Assembly: GCA_903861195.1 (NCBI GenBank)
Contig: CAIOTJ010000565.1
Coordinates: 1-33,171 of the forward strand
Length of the DNA: 33,171 nt
DNA from: an uncultured Planctomycetaceae bacterium
Lineage (GTDB): Bacteria; Planctomycetota; Planctomycetia; Planctomycetales; Planctomycetaceae
Direction: 5' to 3'
This document shows positions 15,503-24,197 of the stretch, in pieces (position 1 is the first letter of the stretch; the number at the start of each line of letters is the position of its first letter). A model generated the notes under the pieces. That model worked only from the letters and a program-made list of their open reading frames with translations. It made no database searches and was not told the origin of the DNA. Both the position numbers and the translations under genes were made by a program.

Positions 15503-18421
15503 TCAATCAATGAAGACGAACTCGTTCGACAGCATCAACGCCTGGGCCAGCTGCGCCAGCGGCAACAGGCCGCTGTTCGTCGCCGCTCCTTCAGCAACCC
15601 GGCCCTCCGCCCCCGCCTGCTCCTTGACCGCCTGCGCCGTCACGAAGGCCAGGGCCAGACTCATCTCTCCCGCGCTCGCGGGACGCGTCAACACCCCCTG
15701 GTACAGCGCCTGAACTTCGGCAATCAACCGGCTCACCGTATCCTTCGCGGGGTGTGCCGCCGCCACATCGGCCTGCGCCCGTCGGGCCGCCCGTGCCGCC
15801 AACTCAATCACAAAGGGAGAATTCAAACCGTACAGGGCCTGCTGCGGTACGAGTGTCTGGGGACGCTGGGGCGTGCTGACATCGGGACTCGCAAAATCAA
15901 ATGTCCGGAACGTCCCCGGCAGGTCCTGCCGGTCGATGAAGGCATAGACTGTACGTCGCGTGCTGAACGGAGCCTTGAACACATCGACACCCCGCCCGCC
16001 CATCTCCGGGTCGAGCGCGCCAGCCACCGCCAACAGGTTGTCCCGCAACCCCTCGAAATCGAGACGGCGACGATTCATTTTCCACAGCCATTGATTCTCG
16101 GGATCCACAGCCAGCGCCTCGGGGCGGTCGGCGCTCGACTGCTGGTAGGTCGCCGAACACAAGATCTCCCGGTGCAGCTCTTTCAGAGACCAGCCCTGCG
16201 ACACCAATCGCGACGCCAGATAGTCGAGCAGCTCCGGATGCGTGGGGGGCGTTCCCCGAATCCCAAAATCCCCCGGCGTGCGCACCAGGCCACTGCCAAA
16301 GTGATGCATCCAGACGCGATTCACCAACACGCGCGGGGTCAGCGGGTTCGCGGGACTGGTCACCGCGCGGGCCAACTCCAGCCGTCCGCTTCCCTGTGCG
16401 AACACCCCCCCCGCTTCGGGCAGCGCCTGCAGAAACCGCCGGGGCACCTCGTCCCCAGGTCGCCCAGGATTTCCCCGGATCAGAATGCGGGCCGCCACCG
16501 GCTGCGGCGCATCGTTCAACACCATCGCCCGCGGAGGAGCCGCCACCGCGGTCACCTTCCACTCATCCACCTTCCGCCGCAGTTCCGTCAGCATGTTGCG
16601 GGCGGCCCGGTCGAACAGCCGCCGCAATTCTTCCGGGGGCACACCCCACGGCCCCTGGTCCGAATACAGCACCTGCCGCAACTCCTCCGCATCCGCATCC
16701 GGCAGCGCCTTCGGCCGCTCGGCAACCGGTTGTCCCTCCGCGACCGGCGCGGGTTTCTGAGACTCCACCCACTGCCGCTGCACGTCCAGCAACAGTTCCC
16801 CATACGCCTCCGCCACATCCACCAGCGATTTCGGCTCCCACGCGGCCAGCTTCTGGCGCACGCGGGAGTTGATTCGCGGGGCCTCGGCAGCCGGCTCGCC
16901 CTTCAACGTCGCCAGGTAGGCCGCCGCCTGGGCCGGAAATTCCCCCTCGGGCAGCTCGGCCAACTTGTTCCAGGGAGCAAACACCGGGTGGTGGGCCGCC
17001 TTGGTGGCCATCAAATAATTCCGCCACCGGGTGATCAACTCGCCCCGCAGATCCTTTGGATCGAGCAGCAGGCGAATCCGCTCGGGAATCGGCGAGCTAT
17101 CCCGCCGGGCCACCGCGACCAGGTAATCGAGAGTCTGACCCCGCAACTGGTCCAGCATCTCGGCCCGCTTGCTGTTCAGAAATTCGTTGACCACCTGTTC
17201 CCGCTTGTTCAACTCGGCTACATAGGCGTCGTACGCCGCCCCGGCTTCCGGATTGCCAATCAGCGGCAGGTCTCCCGGTTCAATACTGCTCGCGAAGACC
17301 CCATGCAGGCTGTAGTAATCGGCCGTGGGAATGGGGTCGTACTTGTGATCGTGGCAGCGGGCACACCCGACGGCCAACCCCATCAGACCCCGAGTCACCA
17401 CGTCAATCCGGTCGTCGATGATGTCGTTCTGATTGTTCCCGAACCGGCGCCCCAGAGTCAGGAATCCCAGCGCGGCCAACGCCGTTCGATCCTCCTGCAG
17501 GTCAAGCTGGTCGGCGGCGATCTGCTCCTGCAAGAATCGGTCGTAAGGCAGGTCGCGGTTGAAGGCGCGAATTACATAGTCGCGATAGGTGTAAGAGAAG
17601 GGATAGCGCCGTTCCTCGGTGAAGACGTACCCCTTCGTGTCGGCGTAGCGGGCCACGTCGAGCCAGAGCCGCCCCCACCGCTCACCATACTGCGGCGACG
17701 CCAACATCCGGTCAATCGCCTTCTCCCAGGCATCAGGAGCCGGGTCGGCCACAAAGGCCTCCAACTCCGCCATCGTCGGGGGCAACCCCAACAGATCAAA
17801 AGAGAGGCGGCGATACAACTGAGCCCGATCGGCCTTCACCCCTGGGGTCAGTCCCTTCTGCTGCAGACGGCTCGCGACAAAACGATCGATGGGTCCCGCT
17901 TCCCAAGCGGACCAGGTCGACTCGGGCAGAGACGGGGCCCGCAGAGGCCGGAATGCCCAGTGGCTCTCCCGCAGTGCGGCAATTCCTTCGGCCGAGGCCG
18001 GCAAGGCCAGTGTGGCGGCCGGGCCAGCCGGAAAGACCGCCCCCTGCCGCACCCAGTCGCGCAACGTCGCCAGTTGCTCGGCTGGCAGCGGGCCCGAGGG
18101 GGGCATCTTGATGTCACCCTGGTACGAGAGCACCCCCAGCAGCAGACTCTTCTCGACCTGCTCCCCGTCGACCAGGCGACCCGAGTCTCCCCCCTTGGCA
18201 ACCGCCTCCGCCGAGTCGAGACGCAGCCCCCCTTGCTGCTTCTCGGCACCATGGCAACCGAGGCATTTCTCGACGAGGATCGGACGAACCTGCTGTTCGA
18301 AGAACCGTTCCCGCTCGGGCCGGTCCGGCTCGAATCCCAGACAGACCGCTGGTCCGTGGACCAAGCCCGCAACCAGTCCCACCAGAACGGACAAAATCTG
18401 CACACCGCGTGACGTCTTCAT
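15503..18421 (-). CDS. PSCyt1/DUF1549/DUF1553 planctomycete cytochrome-like protein
   Basis: A 972-residue protein with a signal peptide (hydrophobic 8-25) and so exported. The N-terminal cytochrome-c-like PSCyt1 domain has the haem motif CLGCH (Cys53, Cys56, His57) and a possible methionine ligand in KMPPSG (Met106). PSCyt2/DUF1549 follows from about 175 to 390 and contains a second CxxCH, CARCH (353-357). PSD1/DUF1553 occupies about 680-950 and includes LTPRVLVNRVWMHHFGSGLV. The family is greatly expanded in planctomycetes; a redox role on the cell surface is inferred, but no substrate is known. It is usually paired with a DUF1501 gene, and none is adjacent here. The ATG at 18421 has no ribosome site. 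A TTGACT box at 18453-18458 would start transcription almost at the ATG, so a leaderless mRNA is possible. Confidence 0.9.
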   Translation of the reverse strand: MKTSRGVQILSVLVGLVAGLVHGPAVCLGFEPDRPERERFFEQQVRPILVEKCLGCHGAEKQQGGLRLDSAEAVAKGGDSGRLVDGEQVEKSLLLGVLSYQGDIKMPPSGPLPAEQLATLRDWVRQGAVFPAGPAATLALPASAEGIAALRESHWAFRPLRAPSLPESTWSAWEAGPIDRFVASRLQQKGLTPGVKADRAQLYRRLSFDLLGLPPTMAELEAFVADPAPDAWEKAIDRMLASPQYGERWGRLWLDVARYADTKGYVFTEERRYPFSYTYRDYVIRAFNRDLPYDRFLQEQIAADQLDLQEDRTALAALGFLTLGRRFGNNQNDIIDDRIDVVTRGLMGLAVGCARCHDHKYDPIPTADYYSLHGVFASSIEPGDLPLIGNPEAGAAYDAYVAELNKREQVVNEFLNSKRAEMLDQLRGQTLDYLVAVARRDSSPIPERIRLLLDPKDLRGELITRWRNYLMATKAAHHPVFAPWNKLAELPEGEFPAQAAAYLATLKGEPAAEAPRINSRVRQKLAAWEPKSLVDVAEAYGELLLDVQRQWVESQKPAPVAEGQPVAERPKALPDADAEELRQVLYSDQGPWGVPPEELRRLFDRAARNMLTELRRKVDEWKVTAVAAPPRAMVLNDAPQPVAARILIRGNPGRPGDEVPRRFLQALPEAGGVFAQGSGRLELARAVTSPANPLTPRVLVNRVWMHHFGSGLVRTPGDFGIRGTPPTHPELLDYLASRLVSQGWSLKELHREILCSATYQQSSADRPEALAVDPENQWLWKMNRRRLDFEGLRDNLLAVAGALDPEMGGRGVDVFKAPFSTRRTVYAFIDRQDLPGTFRTFDFASPDVSTPQRPQTLVPQQALYGLNSPFVIELAARAARRAQADVAAAHPAKDTVSRLIAEVQALYQGVLTRPASAGEMSLALAFVTAQAVKEQAGAEGRVAEGAATNSGLLPLAQLAQALMLSNEFVFID

Positions 18422-18617
18422 ATCAAAAAACTTTGACGCAAATCGGCAGGCAAGTCAATCTTTCGGCCACTCCCCCTCCCGCCACTCCCCCCTCGGGCTG
18501 CCCCCTCACGCGGCAGTCCGGAGTTCCCCGGGCCACCCCACCGGGCACCGCGCAGCGAGTGGTGCCACAGCTGTTCTTTCCCATGGCAAAGCGACTCACA
18601 CGACCCGACTCCGTCGG

Positions 18618-18646
18618 TTGAGAAACCCGCAACCCAGCACTATTCT
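18618..18646 (+). promoter_or_regulatory. Candidate sigma70-like promoter for the Gfo/Idh gene
   Basis: TTGAGA (18618-18623) and TATTCT (18641-18646) are 17 bp apart (5/6 and 4/6 to consensus). The predicted start near 18653 gives a leader of about 32 nt that contains the AGGAGAG ribosome site at 18671. A broken inverted repeat (GAAACCCGCA with TGCGGGCTTC) overlaps the -10 and could be an operator. The rest of the divergent gap shows only C-rich sequence. Confidence 0.4.
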
Positions 18647-18684
18647 GCGGGCTTCACCGACTTTCGTCCCAGGAGAGCGCTTCG

Positions 18685-19881
18685 ATGTCGACCAATGGCA
18701 AGCTGAACCGAAAACTGAGAATGGCCCTGGTGGGTGGTGGGCCGGGGGCGTTTATTGGTCGCGTGCATGTGACCGCCGCAGTTCTCGACAATCGTGCCTC
18801 CCTGGTGGCGGGGGCCTTTTCGTCCGACCCGGCCAAGTCCAAGTCGGTCGCTCCCGATTACGACGTCCCCGTCGCCCGCGCCTATGGTTCGGTCGATGAG
18901 ATGATCGCCTCCGAACGCGCCTTGCCGGCCGACCAGCGGATCGACTTCGTCACCGTCGCCACCCCCAACCACACCCATTTCCCCATCGCGAAGGCCGCGC
19001 TGGCCGGTGGGTTCAATGTCATCTGCGACAAGCCCCTCACCCTCGACCTCGCCCAGGCCGAAGAACTCCACCAGCTCGCCAAATCGTCGGGGGCGGTCTT
19101 CGCCGTCACCCACAACTACACCGGCTACCCGCTCGTGCGGCAGGCGCGGCAGATGATCCTCAACGGCGAACTGGGAGACATTCAGGCGGTGCGGGCGTTC
19201 TACATCCAGGGTTGGCTGCGCAGCCGGCTCGAAGAGTCGGGGCAGAAGCAGGCCGCCTGGCGCACCGATCCCACCAAGTCGGGCGCCGCCGGCTGCTTTG
19301 GCGATATCGCCACCCACGCCTACAACCTCGCCCGCTATATGACCGGCCTGCTGCCCGACAAGGTCTCGGCCAACCTCAAGGTCTTCGAACCGGGACGGGC
19401 CCTCGACGACTACGGCCATGCCGTAATCCGCTTCCAGAACGGCGGACTCGGAACCGTCACCGCCAGCCAGATTTCGCATGGCCGCGAGAACGATTTGTCC
19501 ATCGAGATCGACGGAACGCTGGGGGCGCTGTCTTGGCGGCAAGAAGAACCCAACGTGATGATCGTCCGCCGCAACGGCTCTCCGCACGCGATGTACACCC
19601 GCGACCCCAACGCCCCCTTCATGAACGACATGGGCAAGGCCGCCTGCCGCCTGCCCTCGGGGCACCCCGAAGCGTTCTTCGAAGCGTTCGCCAACGTCTA
19701 TCGCGGCGCCTACGACGACATGGTCAAGCGGGCCAGCGGCGAATCGTTCTCCCTCACCGACACCGTGTACCCCAACATCGCGGACGGCGTCGATGGCATG
19801 AACTTCATCCAGCAATGTGTCGCCAGCAGCCAGCAGGATGGAGCCTGGCTCTCGTTGGCGCACCCCGCCCAACGGCGGTAA
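18685..19881 (+). CDS. Gfo/Idh/MocA family NAD(P)-dependent oxidoreductase
   Basis: A 398-residue cytosolic dehydrogenase. The N-terminal Rossmann fold has [12 protein letters not shown] (14-25), followed by VATPNHTHF (91-99) and the family lysine in CDKPLT (Lys116). The C-terminal substrate domain has the DxxxH signature GDIATHAYN (Asp207, His211). Members act on sugars, inositols or their derivatives; the sequence does not tell which. The tail [21 protein letters not shown] is typical of the inositol/glucose dehydrogenase-like branch. The ATG at 18685 has an AGGAGAG site at 18671-18677. The gene is single, divergent from the PSCyt1 gene, with its own promoter candidate and a strong terminator downstream. 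No sugar transporter or isomerase lies next to it. Confidence 0.9.
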   Translation: MSTNGKLNRKLRMALVGGGPGAFIGRVHVTAAVLDNRASLVAGAFSSDPAKSKSVAPDYDVPVARAYGSVDEMIASERALPADQRIDFVTVATPNHTHFPIAKAALAGGFNVICDKPLTLDLAQAEELHQLAKSSGAVFAVTHNYTGYPLVRQARQMILNGELGDIQAVRAFYIQGWLRSRLEESGQKQAAWRTDPTKSGAAGCFGDIATHAYNLARYMTGLLPDKVSANLKVFEPGRALDDYGHAVIRFQNGGLGTVTASQISHGRENDLSIEIDGTLGALSWRQEEPNVMIVRRNGSPHAMYTRDPNAPFMNDMGKAACRLPSGHPEAFFEAFANVYRGAYDDMVKRASGESFSLTDTVYPNIADGVDGMNFIQQCVASSQQDGAWLSLAHPAQRR

Positions 19882-19920
19882 TTGCCTCGGGGTCGCCCCG
19901 ACGGTCAAAACAACTGACGC

Positions 19921-20002
19921 GTGAAACACGGGGCCGCTCCTGCGGGGGGCGGCCCCGCTTCTTTTCACCGCTCCTGCGGGGGGCGGCCCCGCTTCTTTTC
20001 AC
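19921..20002 (+). terminator. Terminator with 34-bp tandem duplication between convergent genes
   Basis: CGGGGCCGC (19929-19937) pairs perfectly with GCGGCCCCG (19949-19957); outer bases GTGAAA and TTTCAC extend the stem, and CTTCTTTTC follows. The 34-bp unit 19935-19968 is repeated exactly at 19969-20002, so the right arm and T-rich tail occur twice. It serves the Gfo/Idh gene and may also work for the converging hydrolase gene. The adjoining 20003-20092 shows nothing else. Confidence 0.75.
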
Positions 20003-20092
20003 CCAGTATCGCCAATCGTCCACCGCAGGCCGCGCCCCACTTTCGGACGCGGCCCACCGTCAGCCTCCTCGCCGGGCCGCCTCGTTCTTCCC

Positions 20093-21412
20093 CTACCGCG
20101 TTCCCACGAGGGTCGAGCGAACCCCCAGCGAATTCACCGCCTGGATCTCGTATTGGGCCGTGGCCGAACGGTTCTCTGCCGTATCGATGTATTCCATCCG
20201 CGGCAGCGGCTTCTCGGGCGTATCATGATACGACATCGACTGGAACAGCCCCTTGCCAAACCGGCCGACAGGCTTCTCTGGAACCCGCGCAATCTCCTGG
20301 CCGTCACGCAAAATCACAAATCCCGCGAGCCCCGTTTCGAAATCGGCCTCCGCCGACCAGGTCAACCGGACTCCGCCGGGGGTGCGAACGGCCGACACCT
20401 CCCGGGGTTCCGGGGGTGGGCTGAGGTCCGCAATCGCCCCCTGCGACACATACTGCGACCACACCTCCGCCACGCCGGGGCTCGGCAGCCACGTCGCCTG
20501 CAGCCGTTCCCCCTCGTAGACAGCCCCCGGCCGCGCCGTCCCCGACAGATACGGGGCCAGCCAGCCCGCCCCCACGTCGATCGGGCGCAGCGACTTGTCC
20601 GCGGCCCCCGGCACCGGCAGACGCAACGACAGACAGGCATCGAAAAACGGGATCGCCACGTAGCGGGAATCCCCACACTCATGTCCCGACTTCGGATCCA
20701 GCAGCATGCCCATCGGGGCGTTCTTCGACCGGTAGAACTGGAACATCCGCTCGGCCCCCGTCCAGGCCCCCCGGAAACGGGCATCGTCCCGCTCCTTGAC
20801 ACCGGGGTTCACCATGCAGGGAATCCCAAACGCCGCCTCCGGAACCTCGGGGCGGGGAATCTCCCCTTTCTCCCATGCCTCAATGGCTGTCCCCGACCGA
20901 AACCAGATCGCCACGATCCGTTCGGGATGCAGCGTCTGCATCAGACTCGCCCAAAAGCCCCCGCCGGAATGCCCCCACAGGCACCAGGGGACCTCCGCCA
21001 GCTCGGGCCGGCCGCTGGCCTGGGCCAGATCGGTCAACGCCCGCAGAAACGTCCCGTCCGAACCATTCCGCGGATCACACCACAACCGACAGTTCTCGGA
21101 ATCCTGCTGATGGTACGATGGTCCCAGCAATGCGCAGTTCCATTTCCGCGCCAACGCCTGCCAGTGCAGGTCATAAGCGGCCGTCGCGCCCCCCCGGCAC
21201 GCCCCGGTCCCGCACCCATGCTGGTGCACAATCACCCCCCGCAACGGTTCCCGCCCTTCGGGAATCCAGACGGTGTAGGTCACCCCCAGCACCAGCTCCC
21301 CCGGCTGGCTCGACGGAGGGTAATACACTTCGAACAGATCCCCGCCACGGACCTGTGGGACCAGACCGCCCCAGCCGATCAGACACAGCAACGCCAGCCG
21401 CACAGCACGCAT
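20093..21412 (-). CDS. Secreted alpha/beta hydrolase with C-terminal fibronectin-like region
   Basis: A 439-residue protein with a signal peptide (MRAVRLALLCLIGWGG). The hydrolase domain shows an oxyanion-loop motif HQHGCG (63-68) and the nucleophile elbow GHSGGG (147-152, Ser149). A late GHECGD (about residue 255) may supply the histidine. Residues about 340-430 (REVSAVRTPGGVRLTWSAEA) look like a fibronectin type III-like module. It resembles poly-ester or peptide esterases of the extracellular dienelactone/PHB-depolymerase sort, but the substrate is unknown. The ATG at 21412 was chosen because GGAGGAG lies 7 nt upstream and a signal peptide begins there; the frame is open to 21448. The SHD1 gene ends 193 bp upstream on the same strand. 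Confidence 0.8.
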   Translation of the reverse strand: MRAVRLALLCLIGWGGLVPQVRGGDLFEVYYPPSSQPGELVLGVTYTVWIPEGREPLRGVIVHQHGCGTGACRGGATAAYDLHWQALARKWNCALLGPSYHQQDSENCRLWCDPRNGSDGTFLRALTDLAQASGRPELAEVPWCLWGHSGGGFWASLMQTLHPERIVAIWFRSGTAIEAWEKGEIPRPEVPEAAFGIPCMVNPGVKERDDARFRGAWTGAERMFQFYRSKNAPMGMLLDPKSGHECGDSRYVAIPFFDACLSLRLPVPGAADKSLRPIDVGAGWLAPYLSGTARPGAVYEGERLQATWLPSPGVAEVWSQYVSQGAIADLSPPPEPREVSAVRTPGGVRLTWSAEADFETGLAGFVILRDGQEIARVPEKPVGRFGKGLFQSMSYHDTPEKPLPRMEYIDTAENRSATAQYEIQAVNSLGVRSTLVGTR

Positions 21413-21605
21413 GGGCCACTCCTCCAGGTTCTCAACGGTTCCCGCCAAAGCCAGAAGCCGGTCCGTCCGACGGACCAGTTCTTCCCCGTTGTATGGAAAC
21501 CCGCTTCCAAAACCCAGTCGACGCCGGCGACTGCTCCGCGCGCGAACCCCGCCCCATCCGGGCGGCCGCTCGCCTCACTCCCCACCGCTCGAGGCCCGCT
21601 CGCCC

Positions 21606-23873
21606 CTATTTGCGGTCAACCACTCCCTTGGCCGAGAGCTCACTGTGCCCATACGCCCCCGACGGATGCGGCCGCGCCACGTACCGGGGCAGATTGACCT
21701 GCGTGAAGAACTTCACGTTCGGTTTCTGGTACTGGGCCAGCGCCTGCTGCAGAGTCTGCCCCTCTTTGAGTGACAGAAAGTGCGGGGCCCCCGAGTGGGC
21801 CTCGGCCAGCCAGATCACCGTGTTGTCTTCCACGAACTGGATCTTGCTGATGTACTCGGTGACCCGCGCCGTTTCGCCCCCTCCCCCAAAAAACCGTCCA
21901 AACCCCCGGTATTGAATCTCCTTGGTCTCCCCGGCCGCCGTGCTCACCTGCAGCACCAGCCGGCTCTTCTCGGCATACGTCATGCCAATGTCCTGCAGTT
22001 GCTTGATGATCGACTGATAGGCGTCGTTGACCTCCTTTTGATCCCCCTGCACCGACCACTGGATGGCGATCGACGCTCCCGGCTTGATCGCCAGAATCTC
22101 GTCTGGCTTCAGCGCCTGGGCCGCCTGCAGGGCCGACGCATGGGGCAGCTTCGCGGCGAACAACGCCCGCGCAGAACGATCCGGTGCCGACATCAGGTAC
22201 CAGTAGCTGTCCCCCACCTGCGCTCCCTGACGCCCCTGGATTCCCGAATGGTTCGTGTATTCCCACAACACCACCCGCCGCTCGAGATCGATCAGATTCT
22301 GCCCCCCCACCAGCAAGTGACCGTCCCCCACCCAGTCCATGTAGTTCGCGAACTGCGGCTTGGTGAAGTAAATGTCCCGGTCGAGTTCCCCCTTCTCCAG
22401 GTCCCACACCATCAGCCGCTGCACGGCCAACGCCGCCAACTGCTTGCCATCCGGCCGGAAGGCCAGCGCCAGCACCATCCCGGGATTTCCCCCCGGCAGC
22501 TTGCCAATCGAATCGCCCGAGACCGCTTCGTAGAGACACACCCCCTCCGACGTCGGCACCGCCAGGTGCTTTCTCCCGGGGCTCAGCGCCGGGGCCCCCG
22601 AGCCCGACAGATCGGCCGTGTACAACGCCTTGACCTGCGACACATTCCAGGCGGTCATCTTCGAGAACGGCGAGACCGTAATCAGGTGGTCTTCATCGAT
22701 GAAGAACGCATGCTTGGGCTCGTTCTTGAAGTTGTCCCCCGGAGCCACATAACTCCAGACCTTCTCCGGCTTCAGCTCCTTCCCCTCCCAGCGATGAACC
22801 GAAATCTCCCCATCCCGGTCTTTCTTCTTGGAAGAACGCAGGAAGAAGTTCTCGGCCGCCACCACCCGCTCCCCCGAGGGAGAGATGTCCATTGGCAGGT
22901 GCGGCAGCTTCAGCGGCGTCAGAGCGCCCGCCTTGCCATCTTTCAGGTCGAACATCTGCAAGCCAGCGACCGCGTCGCGCCCGGGCTTGTCATCCTGCAT
23001 GAACATCGCCCCCTTCAGCGTCGCCGGATGCAGCGCCAGCCCCACCGGCTTTTCGAAGAAGGCATCCTGGCTCTTGTTGGCATGCAGGGGAATCGACTTC
23101 TTGACAGCGGCCCCGGCCAGCACCAGAGGATCGGGCGTGTAACTCCACGTCCCCTCCAGGTCGGTCCGCAACACCTGCGATTCCCCCCAATTGGCCTCCA
23201 CCGCTGGACTGGAGGCGACTCCTCCCAACGTGTTCCCAGCCTCCTCCCCATCACCCGCGAACGGGTTCTCGTCGGGAGTCTCGAAGGGGTTTTCGTCCCC
23301 GGCGGCCGCAAGCTTCAACGCCCGCTGCTTCCCCTCGTCATCCAGCTTCTCGAGCGCCAGCGTCACCGACTTGCCATCGTCTTTGACGAGGGTGACCTTT
23401 TCGTCCTTCAACTCCTTGAACCGCGCCTTGATCTTGAACTTGCCCGTGCTGTCGGTCCATTCGAACAGCTCGCCTTTGGGAGCCGCCCCCCCGCCCGCCG
23501 ACTTGCTTCCCCCGCTCTTCGCTGGTTTCGGCTTCTCACCTCCTCCGCCCTGTGCCACGCGCACCTGCTTGGCGTCGAAGAACGACTTCATCTTTTTCTC
23601 CTCGCCCTCCTTCGCTTTCGCCCCCCCGGCTTTGCCGCTCGCATCTCCCAACGGATCAAATTCGAATTCCACCTGGATCCGACCCGACGCGGGCAACCCC
23701 ACCACCTTCCCCGGCCGCCACTTGCTGAAATACTCGACCTCCACCTCCTGGCCAATCTCATACGCCGAGTCGGCCCCCTTCGTCGCTTTCCCCTTCTTGT
23801 CGCTCTTCTGATACCCCAGCGCCCCCCCCGCGAGGGACAGACACACCATCAAACTCAGCAGGCATCGAGCCAT
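21606..23873 (-). CDS. Secreted SHD1-domain protein with propeller-like C-terminal part
   Basis: A 755-residue protein beginning with a signal peptide (MARCLLSLMVCLSLAGGALG). Residues 38-72 look like a Tudor/Agenet-type small beta barrel (VEVEYFSKWRPGKVVG). A Lys/Gly-rich linker follows, then an SHD1 domain (about 136-190: FEWTDSTGKFKIKARF ... LEKLDDEGKQRAL). Next come two NPF tripeptides (195-197 and 203-205), the second as NPFAGD. From about 230 to 640 the chain has WD/YVTN-like propeller repeats (GMVLALAFRPDGKQLAAL, LMVWDLEKGEL). The C-terminal 130 residues are not recognised. SHD1 is known from yeast Sla1, where it binds NPFX(1,2)D peptides, and is common in planctomycete exported proteins of unknown role. 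The ATG at 23873 has AAGGGAG upstream; an earlier in-frame start at 23924 is less likely. Confidence 0.8.
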   Translation of the reverse strand: MARCLLSLMVCLSLAGGALGYQKSDKKGKATKGADSAYEIGQEVEVEYFSKWRPGKVVGLPASGRIQVEFEFDPLGDASGKAGGAKAKEGEEKKMKSFFDAKQVRVAQGGGGEKPKPAKSGGSKSAGGGAAPKGELFEWTDSTGKFKIKARFKELKDEKVTLVKDDGKSVTLALEKLDDEGKQRALKLAAAGDENPFETPDENPFAGDGEEAGNTLGGVASSPAVEANWGESQVLRTDLEGTWSYTPDPLVLAGAAVKKSIPLHANKSQDAFFEKPVGLALHPATLKGAMFMQDDKPGRDAVAGLQMFDLKDGKAGALTPLKLPHLPMDISPSGERVVAAENFFLRSSKKKDRDGEISVHRWEGKELKPEKVWSYVAPGDNFKNEPKHAFFIDEDHLITVSPFSKMTAWNVSQVKALYTADLSGSGAPALSPGRKHLAVPTSEGVCLYEAVSGDSIGKLPGGNPGMVLALAFRPDGKQLAALAVQRLMVWDLEKGELDRDIYFTKPQFANYMDWVGDGHLLVGGQNLIDLERRVVLWEYTNHSGIQGRQGAQVGDSYWYLMSAPDRSARALFAAKLPHASALQAAQALKPDEILAIKPGASIAIQWSVQGDQKEVNDAYQSIIKQLQDIGMTYAEKSRLVLQVSTAAGETKEIQYRGFGRFFGGGGETARVTEYISKIQFVEDNTVIWLAEAHSGAPHFLSLKEGQTLQQALAQYQKPNVKFFTQVNLPRYVARPHPSGAYGHSELSAKGVVDRK

Positions 23874-24197
23874 CGAGACAACTCCCTTCACTTCACACTT
23901 GCCAGACCAACCAGTCAGCGACACGGCTAGGCAACCTCAGACAGAAGAAAACGACTGCAATGCGACCACGTTCCATCAGGCTGAGTCCCCCACCTGACAC
24001 AATTGACGTTACCCGGGCCACAGCCGATTCTCAAGATCCGGTTTCCCGCCCCCCCCCGCGCGCCACACCACCGCCTGGGGAGGGTGTCACCCGTGTGCCT
24101 TTCCCCACCTCAGGATCCTCCCCAGTCCCCCCGCCGCGATCTTCCGCCCCGCGCCTCCCGCGGTCCAGGGCCCAGTCCCAAGGCGCCTCCCAGCGCG
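23874..24197. other. 324-bp gap between sulfatase and SHD1 genes
   Basis: The gap must hold the promoter of the SHD1 gene if that gene is transcribed separately from the sulfatase. I found no convincing promoter or terminator. The left third is of ordinary composition; the remainder (about 24040-24190) is very C-rich with no clear stem followed by T. Confidence 0.4.

Noticed and set aside
15407-18412. Open frame of 1001 codons on the plus strand
   Set aside because: Antisense to the PSCyt1 gene, low-complexity Arg/Gln/Pro composition, no motif.
18640-19968. 442-codon open frame on the minus strand
   Set aside because: Antisense to the Gfo/Idh oxidoreductase and runs into its terminator; no family features.
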